A stretch of DNA of 64,000 nt from Chromatiales bacterium 21-64-14 (GTDB taxonomy: Bacteria; Pseudomonadota; Gammaproteobacteria; 21-64-14), in assembly GCA_002255365.1 (NCBI GenBank), contig NCBI01000010.1, positions 1 to 64,000 on the forward strand, written 5' to 3'. Of this stretch, positions 38,838-46,302 are shown in pieces. Below the pieces are notes generated by a model, which worked only from the letters and a program-made list of their open reading frames with translations, searched no databases and was not told the DNA's origin. Made by a program: the position numbers and the translations under genes. Position 1 is the stretch's first letter. The number at the start of each line of letters is the position of its first letter.

Positions 38838-39066
38838 CGCGCTATTTCAACCGAATGCGACTGGCCGTGCAAGGGCCCAGGCGACGGGGTACCCTGGGGA
38901 AACGTGGAAAGCCCCCTAAAGCCCATGGTTTGCGGCGCCGATAGCAGGCCTTACGGGCGCGCTCCGACCGTGTACCCAGGGGACTGGTCGGCCCCGGGCA
39001 GGGGTGCTGGGGTAGCGCCCCCGATTCGCCGGACCGGGGGGTCTTTCCAGTGATGACAGGTGCACC

Positions 39067-40515
39067 ATGACTAGAAAGTTGATCTTTGTCCCGGCCCTAG
39101 TGGTATTTGCCGGCCTGCTGGGCGTAAGCCCGTACTGGATGGGGGTGCGGGCGGAGCGTACTTATGACGGCGTGCTGCGCGCGGCCAGCGCGAACGGTCC
39201 GGTTTCATTTCAGATCCGCGCCTATGACCGGGGCTGGTTTTCCTCCCGGGCACGGGTCGCGGTGACTGTGAGGATTCCGACCGGGCGGTTGCCAGCGGCA
39301 CCGGGTGCCGGTGTTTCGACCCGCGAAATCACGTTCAATATTGCGCAACGGATCGACCACGGTCCGTTCCCGTTCCGGGACTGGCGCGCCGCCGGGTGGG
39401 CGCCGGTCCAGGCGGTCGTCCACACCGCGCTGGATCTCAACCCACAGACCATGAGCACGTTGATGCGCGATGCCGGTGGCCACCCGCCCCTCACCATGGT
39501 TACGGTGGTCCACTTGTCCGGTGCTAGCGATACCCGGATTGGGATACCTGCGTTCCGTATGCCCATTGGCGCGATTCTTCCCGGGACGTTGGCGTGGAAG
39601 GGGCTGCAAGGCCGCGTGGAAATGGCCGGAGACTTCAGCCGCAGCACGCAGGATCTGACCCTGGTGGGCGTCTCGTTTCTGGGAGCGGCGGGGGCGGTGA
39701 AGATCGGGGACGTACATCTGGTTGGACGCGGGCAGCGGGGTGCGTCGGGACTCATGCTAGGTTCGTCCACGCTGCATGTGGGCGCGTTCACGGTGACCAA
39801 CGGCAGGACCGGCGCGACGCCGGTGGTGTTGCGCGACGTGACCTTGCAGAGTACCAGTGGGGAGAGCGACGGCGCGGTCACCTTGGCAGTAAATTCCCGC
39901 GTTGCGCACATGACCCTCGGCGGTGTCGATGTCGGGCCGGCCGAGTACGATGTCACGGCCCGGGATCTGGACGCCGCTGCTTTGGTGCAGTTCCAGACGG
40001 CATTGCAGGATCTGCGATCCCGCCGTCTGACCCAGAAACAATTGCAATTGCGGTTGGCGGAGCAGTTTCGCATCCTGCTCCCGGCCCTGTTGCACCGCTC
40101 ACCGGAGGTGGAGATCCGGCGTTTGAGTTTCAAAACGCCGGTCGGGGGCGTGCAGGGGCATGGACAGGTGAAATTCGACGCCACCGGTTACGATGCGGGT
40201 GCGGCTGGCAACGGCTGGCTGCAGCATCTGCAGGGCAGTGCTGACCTTCAGATCCCGCCGGTGCTGGTGCGGTCCCTGTTGGCGCACCAGGCGCGGGCGC
40301 AATTGGCTGTGGCCCGGCAGCAGGGCACCCTGGGCGAAGCCGATGACGCACGATTGACCATGTTGGCCGGCCTGATGGCCAAACAGCGTATGCAGGGTCT
40401 GGAGGCCCAGGGGCTGCTGCGGTGCACCGACGCACGTTGTGACTTGGCGCTGCGCTACCGCAACGGCACCCTCAGCGTCAATGACCATGTGATCCCGCTG
40501 CATCCCAAGCGTTGA
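39067..40515 (+). CDS. DUF945 (YdgA-like) family protein
   Basis: A 482-residue protein with an N-terminal signal anchor (LIFVPALVVFAGLLGVSPYWMG) and a large periplasmic beta-rich body. The family opening GVRAERTYDGVLRAA and later YDRGWFSSRARVAVTV, HGPFPFRDW, GLQGRVEMAGDFS and GQVKFDATGYD match YdgA/DUF945. Function unknown; family members are long, repetitive and AsmA-like in appearance. ATG 39067 fits. Divergent from apaG, convergent with glk. Confidence 0.85.
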   Translation: MTRKLIFVPALVVFAGLLGVSPYWMGVRAERTYDGVLRAASANGPVSFQIRAYDRGWFSSRARVAVTVRIPTGRLPAAPGAGVSTREITFNIAQRIDHGPFPFRDWRAAGWAPVQAVVHTALDLNPQTMSTLMRDAGGHPPLTMVTVVHLSGASDTRIGIPAFRMPIGAILPGTLAWKGLQGRVEMAGDFSRSTQDLTLVGVSFLGAAGAVKIGDVHLVGRGQRGASGLMLGSSTLHVGAFTVTNGRTGATPVVLRDVTLQSTSGESDGAVTLAVNSRVAHMTLGGVDVGPAEYDVTARDLDAAALVQFQTALQDLRSRRLTQKQLQLRLAEQFRILLPALLHRSPEVEIRRLSFKTPVGGVQGHGQVKFDATGYDAGAAGNGWLQHLQGSADLQIPPVLVRSLLAHQARAQLAVARQQGTLGEADDARLTMLAGLMAKQRMQGLEAQGLLRCTDARCDLALRYRNGTLSVNDHVIPLHPKR

Positions 40516-40518
40516 TCT

Positions 40519-41520
40519 CTACAACCGGCTGGCGGCCAGGGCGGCGCCCAACAGTCCCACGCGGGGGTTGCGGATTACGTGGATCGGGAACCGTTTCAGG
40601 AGCGGGCCCATCCGTCCCTTGTCAAGGAAGGCGTCCAGGAACGGACCCTCGCGCAACTGGGGCAGGATCTTCGCTGCGATGCCGCCCGCCAAGAACACCC
40701 CGCCTGTGGCCATCACGGTCAGCGCCAGGTTACCTGACTGGGCGCCATAGATGCGAATGAAGCACGTCAAGGCGCGTTGCGCGATGGCGTCTCGGCCGGA
40801 TTGGGCGAACTCGCTGATGGCCGCCGCAGGATCTCCTTGCGTCAAGGCCTGCTGCAGGGCGGCGGACGGCGTCTCGCCCGCCCCTAACGGCAGATGCCGG
40901 AACACGTTTACCAGCCCAGGCCCGGAAAGTACCCGCTCGTAGGAGACTCGCCCATATTCCCGGCGCAGGCCCTCGAGTACTGCATCCTGTTCCGCATCCG
41001 TGGGCGCAAAATCCACATGGCCGCCCTCCGAGGCCAACGCCTCGTAGTGGTCCGCGTGCCAGAGCAGCAGCCCCTCGCCGAGCCCGGTTCCGGCGCCGAT
41101 GACCACCCGGGGCCCGCCGTGGACCGGTTCTCCCCGCTGGAGCGTCACCAGGTCGTCGTCCTGCAGTGCCTCGACGCCATAGCCCACCGCCTGGAAATCG
41201 TTGATGAGGCGGACCCGCCTCAGTTCCAGGTCGCCGGCGAGCTGCGCGGTGTCCAGTTCCCAGGGCAAGTTGGTGATCCGCGCCCGCTGGCGTTCCGGAG
41301 ACACCGGCGCTACCGGACCGGCTACGCCAAAGCAGGCGCGTTCGATACCCACGCGTTCGCGCCCCAGGGTCCCCAGAAACTCCTCTACCATGGGAAGCAA
41401 ACCCTCGTACGTGGCACTCTCGTAGCGCTGTTCGCGCAGTGGAATGCAGGTACCCGGTCCACAATCGGCTACCAGCAGCAGGGTCTTGGTGCCGCCCAGG
41501 TCTCCCGCCAGGACCTTCAT
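40519..41520 (-). CDS. glk: Glucokinase
   Basis: A 333-residue ROK/hexokinase-fold glucokinase of the bacterial Glk group. VLAGDLGGTKTLLLV (phosphate 1), CFGVAGPV, TNLPWELD, the catalytic LINDFQAVGYG, IGAGTGLGEGL, and the glucose-contact EGGHVDFAP. ATG 41520 (MKVLAGDLGG) is the family start and overlaps the stop of pgl by 4 bases (ATGA). Produces glucose 6-phosphate; together with pgl upstream it points to the oxidative pentose-phosphate or Entner-Doudoroff route. Confidence 0.95.
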   Translation of the reverse strand: MKVLAGDLGGTKTLLLVADCGPGTCIPLREQRYESATYEGLLPMVEEFLGTLGRERVGIERACFGVAGPVAPVSPERQRARITNLPWELDTAQLAGDLELRRVRLINDFQAVGYGVEALQDDDLVTLQRGEPVHGGPRVVIGAGTGLGEGLLLWHADHYEALASEGGHVDFAPTDAEQDAVLEGLRREYGRVSYERVLSGPGLVNVFRHLPLGAGETPSAALQQALTQGDPAAAISEFAQSGRDAIAQRALTCFIRIYGAQSGNLALTVMATGGVFLAGGIAAKILPQLREGPFLDAFLDKGRMGPLLKRFPIHVIRNPRVGLLGAALAASRL

Positions 41521-42272
41521 GCCGGCGCGTTCCCGGTGGGAAGTCGCGCCGCCGCTGCGCGATCCAGAAACCACTCCATGGTACCCACCGGCTCGATCCG
41601 CTGGATGGGTAGAAGGTCAGACGTGGCGGCGCGCTGCCGCGCGCGGGCCACGATGTCGGCCTTGCCTTCTCCCTCGGCAAGTAGCAGGATGTGGTCCGCT
41701 TGGTTGAGCACCGGGTAGGTGAGGCTGATCCGCCAAGTTTTCAGCCGAGGCACGTAGACCGCCCCCGTCGGAAGCCGCGTTTCGTGCTGAATGCAGGTTC
41801 CCGGAAACAGGGATGCCACATGGCCATCGGGACCCAGGCCGAGCAGGATCACGTGGAAACGCGGGACCCCGCTGGGGGTCAGGGGAAGTTCGCGGCAGAG
41901 CAGTCGGCCGTAGTCCCAGGCGTCCTGCCGGATCCGTGCGACACGGGCGGTGATAGGGTGCACGTGCTCCGCAGCGACTGGGACCCGTTCCAGCAAGGTC
42001 TCCCGGGCCATGCGGTAGTTGCTGTCGGGATGATCGTGAGGGACGCTGCGTTCGTCTCCGAAGAACAGATGGACCCGGTGCCAGTCCACTTCCTCGCGCA
42101 GGGGCGGGCGGGCGAGCCGTTCATAGAGTTGCCGTGGTGTGCCGCCGCCGGACAGGGCGACATTGAAGCGGCCATCCCGGGTGATGGCGATGCGGGCCAA
42201 TGCCACCCAGCGCTGGGCGGCGGCGTCACTGGCGGCTTGCGGGCTGGGCAGAACGTGCAGGTGGGTGTCCAT
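41517..42272 (-). CDS. pgl: 6-phosphogluconolactonase
   Basis: A 251-residue DevB/SOL-type lactonase hydrolysing 6-phosphogluconolactone. FNVALSGGGTPRQLYERLA, VHLFFGDERSVPHDHPDSNY, ILLGLGPDGHVASLFPGT and the later LLAEGEGKADIV are the classical blocks. ATG 42272 fits. No zwf is adjacent in this window. Translationally coupled to glk downstream. The gap upstream (to 42588) carries a repeated GGCGCC. Confidence 0.95.
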   Translation of the reverse strand: MDTHLHVLPSPQAASDAAAQRWVALARIAITRDGRFNVALSGGGTPRQLYERLARPPLREEVDWHRVHLFFGDERSVPHDHPDSNYRMARETLLERVPVAAEHVHPITARVARIRQDAWDYGRLLCRELPLTPSGVPRFHVILLGLGPDGHVASLFPGTCIQHETRLPTGAVYVPRLKTWRISLTYPVLNQADHILLLAEGEGKADIVARARQRAATSDLLPIQRIEPVGTMEWFLDRAAAARLPTGNAPA

Positions 42273-42588
42273 GGAACCGTCGCTCCCTGGCCGCGGGTGG
42301 GTGGGCCGGGCCTGGGACCAGAATACCCACTGGCGGCGCCGGGTGGAAGATGCCCGTGGCCGGGGATACCCCGGCGCAGCGTCCGGTTCAAGAAACCGGC
42401 GCGGGGGCCGCTAGGAGGGATTACGGGATAGCCCGGTTTCCGGGTGGTCCGACGCATTTTTCCCGAGGCGTCGGCGCCAGAACAGATTAACTGTGAATCG
42501 GGTCTCGGTGTACCCGGCGCCGTTGGCGCCATACTAGGATTGTGGATTGCCCCGTGCGGGGCTTGGCCGATTCACTTGGAGAGGACCC
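42273..42588. promoter_or_regulatory. Gap with a GGCGCC-gtt-GGCGCC element
   Basis: A 316-bp divergent gap without a gene. GGCGCC at 42516-42521 and again at 42525-42530 form both a direct and an inverted repeat, followed by ATACTAGGAT. A ribosome site GGAGAGG (42578-42584) serves the small gene on the right. No confident -35/-10 pair is seen. Confidence 0.35.
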
Positions 42589-42771
42589 ATGTATCATCGG
42601 CATCGGCATCGTAAGCCGGACATCATGTTGCTGCTGGCCCTGTTCGTGGGGCTGGGTGTCGTGGTGACCACCAGTCTTCAGGCGCATAGTCCGACCCGAG
42701 GGGTCGCGCCCGTAGCGGTTTCCGCCACCCACGGCGGGCATACTGCGGTCAGCCCGGACCGTCAGGGCTGA
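42589..42771 (+). CDS. Small histidine-rich single-pass membrane protein
   Basis: A 60-residue protein: a very basic, histidine-rich head (MYHRHRHRKPD), one membrane helix (IMLLLALFVGLGVVVTTSLQ) and a short polar tail with HGGH. It may instead be secreted after cleavage near TTSLQAHS. GGAGAGG just upstream of ATG 42589 supports real translation. I cannot name a family; small proteins with this head-helix layout occur in other gammaproteobacteria. A 7-bp hairpin (42799-42816) lies just downstream. Confidence 0.65.
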   Translation: MYHRHRHRKPDIMLLLALFVGLGVVVTTSLQAHSPTRGVAPVAVSATHGGHTAVSPDRQG

Positions 42772-43093
42772 TCGTCCCGTCTCTCCAGTGACCCGCGCCG
42801 CCTCCCCGCCGGGAGGCCACTCAATTTGTTCCGTCGCTTCACCTCCGTACCCGCTCCTGCGTTGTCGAGGACGGCGTGCTGAAACTGGTCGCGGGTCGCA
42901 ACGGACTTCGGCAGGTGTGAATCACGGCCCGGCGGGATTGGCGTTTACTTATGCTCCAGCCGTCAAGCTTGTCTTCGACCGTTCTGAGTTTAGCCACTGC
43001 AACCCAAAGCACCCACGGACGCGTCACGGACTGGTCCGTAATGGGGGCCATGGCCATTTTCCCCGGTACGCGCCTAAGTAGATGCCATTCGGC
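42772..43093. other. Gene-free gap with one hairpin
   Basis: These 322 bp contain no reading frame I can support on either strand. GCCTCCC (42799-42805) and GGGAGGC (42810-42816) form a hairpin around CGCC followed by a weakly T-rich stretch, possibly a terminator for the small membrane gene. The remainder is unexplained. Confidence 0.5.
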
Positions 43094-43888
43094 CTAGCGA
43101 TCCACCGGGTCCTGGACGCAGGCGTTGCTCAAACGCGCGAATTCGGCGAGGCCCAGCCGCTCGGGACGGGTCCCCGGGTCCACGCCCAGGGCACGGATCT
43201 GTTCCGCGCTCAACAGCCCGTGCAGGGCATTGCGCAGGGTCTTGCGTCGTTGGCTGAATGCCTGGGTGACCAGCGCCCGCAGGTGGGCTTCGTCCCGCAC
43301 CACCACCGGTGGCGTTGGGAACGGGACCAAGCGCACGAACGCCGAATCCACCTTGGGGGCGGGCCGGAACGCGCCGGGTCCGATGGTGAACAGCCGTTCG
43401 ACGCGGCAGCGGTACTGGGTCATCACGGACAGCCGCCCGTAGGCGTGTTCCCCGGGCGCCGCCGCCATCCGTTCCACCACTTCCCGCTGCAGCATGAGGT
43501 GCAGGTCCCGCACTGGCACTGTGATGCTCAACAGGTGGAACAGCAGGGGCGTGGAAATGTTGTAGGGAAGGTTCCCCACGATCCGCAGAGGGCCTGATCC
43601 GGGTTCCAGTGCCGCAAAGTCGAAGCGCAGCGCGTCTGCCTGATGCAACACCAATTCACCGTGGTCGCCGGCGTGCGCCGCTAAGTGCAAGGCTACGTCC
43701 CGGTCGATTTCCACCGCGTGCAGCCGCCCCGCGGCGTGCAGGATCGGAAGGGTCAAAGCACCGCGGCCGGGGCCGATCTCTACCAGGCAGTCACCGGGCC
43801 GCGGGTCCACCGCGTCGACGATTCGCCGGATGACGGCGGGATCGTGCAGGAAATGCTGACCGAAACGCTTACGGGGTGGCGGATGCAT
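43094..43888 (-). CDS. rsmA: 16S rRNA dimethyladenosine transferase
   Basis: A 264-residue methyltransferase (KsgA) that dimethylates the two adjacent adenosines of the 3' terminal hairpin of 16S rRNA. RKRFGQHFLHDPAVI opens it; VEIGPGRGALTLPIL binds SAM; NLPYNISTPLLFHLL is the catalytic NLPY motif; SVMTQYRCRVERLF and PAPKVDSAFVRLVP follow. ATG 43888 (MHPPPRKRFGQHFL) is the family start and overlaps the end of pdxA by 20 bases. Last gene of the lptD-surA-pdxA-rsmA run. Confidence 0.96.
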   Translation of the reverse strand: MHPPPRKRFGQHFLHDPAVIRRIVDAVDPRPGDCLVEIGPGRGALTLPILHAAGRLHAVEIDRDVALHLAAHAGDHGELVLHQADALRFDFAALEPGSGPLRIVGNLPYNISTPLLFHLLSITVPVRDLHLMLQREVVERMAAAPGEHAYGRLSVMTQYRCRVERLFTIGPGAFRPAPKVDSAFVRLVPFPTPPVVVRDEAHLRALVTQAFSQRRKTLRNALHGLLSAEQIRALGVDPGTRPERLGLAEFARLSNACVQDPVDR

Positions 43889-44924
43889 CGACGGACAGTG
43901 GTCGCGGGTGGCGTGTCGATTCCTGCGCAGCATGGCTGCGCTGCGCCATGGCAATGGCCATTTCCAGCGCGTTTTCCAGGCTCCCCAGGTCCACACGGCC
44001 GGTCCCGGCCAAGTCCAGGGCTGTCCCATGGTCCACTGAGCTGCGCAGGATCGGAAGTCCCAGGGTCAGGTTGACGGCACGTCCGAAACCCGAGTGCTTG
44101 AGTACTGACAGCCCCTGATCGTGGTACATGGCCAATACCGTGTCCGTTTGGGCCAGACGGGGCGGGGTGAAAGCGGTATCGGCCGGCACTGGCCCGTCCA
44201 ACGCCATCCCTTCGGACTGGAGCGCCCGGATCGTCGGTGCGATGACCTCGATCTCCTCGCGGCCCAGGTGTCCACCCTCCCCGGCATGGGGGTTCAGCCC
44301 GCATACCAAGATCCGCGGGTCTGCGATGCCCAGGCGGCGGGTCAGGTCCCGGTGCAGGACCCGCAGCACGCGTTCCAGACGTGCGGTGGTGATGGCGTCT
44401 GGTACTTGGCGCAGGGCTAGGTGGGTGGTCACCAGGGCGACCCGCATGCCTGGCACCGTCAGTAGCATGACAGGATCACCTCCGGTCAACTCCGCCAGGA
44501 ATTCGGTATGCCCAGTGAACGGGATCCCGGCATCGTTCAACACCCCCTTATGCACCGGTCCCGTGACCAGCGCCGCGAAGTCGCCGTCCACGCAGCCTTG
44601 AACGGCGCGCCGCAGGGTTTCGATCACATAGGAGGCGTTCGCAGGATCGAGTTGCCCGCAGTGCTCGGGGTGGGCCAGGGCCACGGGCAGCACCGGCAGG
44701 ACGCCGGGCTCGTGGGGGGCCGGCGCCCGGGTGGGATCGAACGTCGCCAGGCGGAGGTCCAACCCGAGGCACCGCGCGCGGCGTTCCAGCAGCCCCGGGT
44801 CCGCCACCGCCACCAGTTGCGCGGATCGGGCCCGTCCCGCGGCCAGCACGCACAAGTCCGGGCCGATGCCGGCCGGTTCGCCGGGGGTTAATGCGATGCG
44901 CAGGGTGGATGGTGCTGGGTTCAC
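43869..44924 (-). CDS. pdxA: 4-hydroxythreonine-4-phosphate dehydrogenase
   Basis: A 351-residue enzyme of pyridoxal 5'-phosphate synthesis (NAD-dependent oxidation of 4-phosphohydroxy-threonine). IALTPGEPAGIGPDL opens it; metal histidines are seen in FTGHTEFLAEL, CGLNPHAGEGGHLG and AMYHDQGLSVLKH; SVDHGTALDLAG is typical near the end. I took GTG 44924; the frame continues to GTG 44969, which would add 15 residues. It supplies PLP for HemL and GcvPB among others. Confidence 0.95.
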   Translation of the reverse strand: MNPAPSTLRIALTPGEPAGIGPDLCVLAAGRARSAQLVAVADPGLLERRARCLGLDLRLATFDPTRAPAPHEPGVLPVLPVALAHPEHCGQLDPANASYVIETLRRAVQGCVDGDFAALVTGPVHKGVLNDAGIPFTGHTEFLAELTGGDPVMLLTVPGMRVALVTTHLALRQVPDAITTARLERVLRVLHRDLTRRLGIADPRILVCGLNPHAGEGGHLGREEIEVIAPTIRALQSEGMALDGPVPADTAFTPPRLAQTDTVLAMYHDQGLSVLKHSGFGRAVNLTLGLPILRSSVDHGTALDLAGTGRVDLGSLENALEMAIAMAQRSHAAQESTRHPRPLSVDASATP

Positions 44925-44987
44925 GGTTGTGATCCGATCAGGCCAAGGTGCGGTTGGGTTTCCGAGCACCCCGGTACGTGCCGCCTG

Positions 44988-46295
44988 CTACCCCGCCGGC
45001 GCTTTCAGGCGGTAGACCACGTAGGACTCGTCCCGCAGCCGGCGTAGCCATAGCCCGAGTTCCTCCTCGGTTTTGCGCTTGCGCAGGACCTCGCGGGCGC
45101 GCGCGCGTTGGAACTCTGCGGTGCTGTCGTGCTGGCGGCGCTGGACGACCTGCATGATTTGCCAGCCGAGCTGGGTCCGGAACGGTTCGCTGACCTCTCC
45201 GGGCTTGAGGGATTCCAAGACCTGGGTGACGCGCGGGCCTACATCGTCTGCCGATAGCCACCCCATCGTGCCGCCATTCGGTGCGGTGGCCGGATCCTGC
45301 GAGTGGGCGCGGGCCAGCGCGGCGAAGTCGTCTCCCCCGAGGATGCGGGCACGCAATTGCTCCAACTCGTTGCGGGCGTCGCTGTCCGAAACCAACTGGT
45401 CGGTGCGGATCACAATGTGGCGCACCAGAAATTGGGTGATGATGTGAGGCTGCTCGCCACGCACCGCGATGAGTTTGATGATGTGAAACCCGCTCGGACT
45501 GCGGATCAGTCCGCTGATTTCTCCCGGTTTCATCCGCTCCACGGGTTCCGCGAACAGACTCGGGAGTTGGCCCGCCTTGCGCCAGCCGAGGTCCCCCCCC
45601 TTCAAAGCCTGCTGCCCGTCGGACATGGCGATGGCGGTTTGCTCAAAATCAGCGCCCCCTTTGAGCAGCTTCAGTACCGTTTCGGCCTTGGCGCGCGCCG
45701 TTTCGATTTGTTCCGGACTGGGGGCCTCCGGCACCGCGATCAGGATATGGGCGAGATGGAATTCCTTGTTGCGGTCCGCCTGCTTTTTCATGGTGGCGAG
45801 GAAATTGTCCACTTCCTGGGATGTGACCGTCACCCGATCGGCTACCTCGCGTTGGTGTAGCCGACTGATGGTGATTTCCTCCCGGATATTCTGACGGAAG
45901 CGGTCATAGTTGTAGCCGTCACGCTCCAGCGTATCGCGGAATTGGTTCAGGGTGAGATGGTTGCGCCCCGCGATATTGCGCATGGCGTTGTTCAAGGTGT
46001 CGTTATCCACATGGATTCCGCTGCGCGCGGCGAGTTGGAGCTGAATCCGATCCATGATCATGCGCTCCAGCACCTGCCGGCGGAGTACCGCCTCGGATGG
46101 GAGGGAGACGCCTTGTTGTCGGAGCTGTGCCTCGATTGTCCGCGTGCGCTGATCGAGTTCGGTCCGCACGATCACGCCGTTATTGACGATGGCGACGATC
46201 CGATCCTGTGGTACCGGTGTCGCGGCCGCAGGCCGCGGGAGCAGCAGCAACGCCGTCAGCAGCCAGAGAGGGAACAGTCGACGTAGGTCCCGCAT
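44988..46295 (-). CDS. surA: Periplasmic chaperone/peptidyl-prolyl isomerase SurA
   Basis: A 435-residue protein with signal peptide (LFPLWLLTALLLLPRPAAA, about 7-25), a SurA N-domain starting VPQDRIVAIVNNGVIVRTEL, and two parvulin domains (HLAHILIAVPEAPSPEQ ... GGDLGWRKAGQLPSLFAEPV; FLVRHIVIRTD ... GGTMGWLSADDVGPRV). It escorts outer-membrane proteins, including LptD encoded 7 bp upstream. ATG 46295 fits. Same order as in E. coli. Confidence 0.96.
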   Translation of the reverse strand: MRDLRRLFPLWLLTALLLLPRPAAATPVPQDRIVAIVNNGVIVRTELDQRTRTIEAQLRQQGVSLPSEAVLRRQVLERMIMDRIQLQLAARSGIHVDNDTLNNAMRNIAGRNHLTLNQFRDTLERDGYNYDRFRQNIREEITISRLHQREVADRVTVTSQEVDNFLATMKKQADRNKEFHLAHILIAVPEAPSPEQIETARAKAETVLKLLKGGADFEQTAIAMSDGQQALKGGDLGWRKAGQLPSLFAEPVERMKPGEISGLIRSPSGFHIIKLIAVRGEQPHIITQFLVRHIVIRTDQLVSDSDARNELEQLRARILGGDDFAALARAHSQDPATAPNGGTMGWLSADDVGPRVTQVLESLKPGEVSEPFRTQLGWQIMQVVQRRQHDSTAEFQRARAREVLRKRKTEEELGLWLRRLRDESYVVYRLKAPAG

Positions 46296-46302
46296 TGTTT
46301 CC

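Noticed and set aside
42788-43081. A 97-codon frame between the small membrane gene and rsmA
   Set aside because: No ribosome site, no hydrophobic or domain pattern, and composition typical of a random GC frame.
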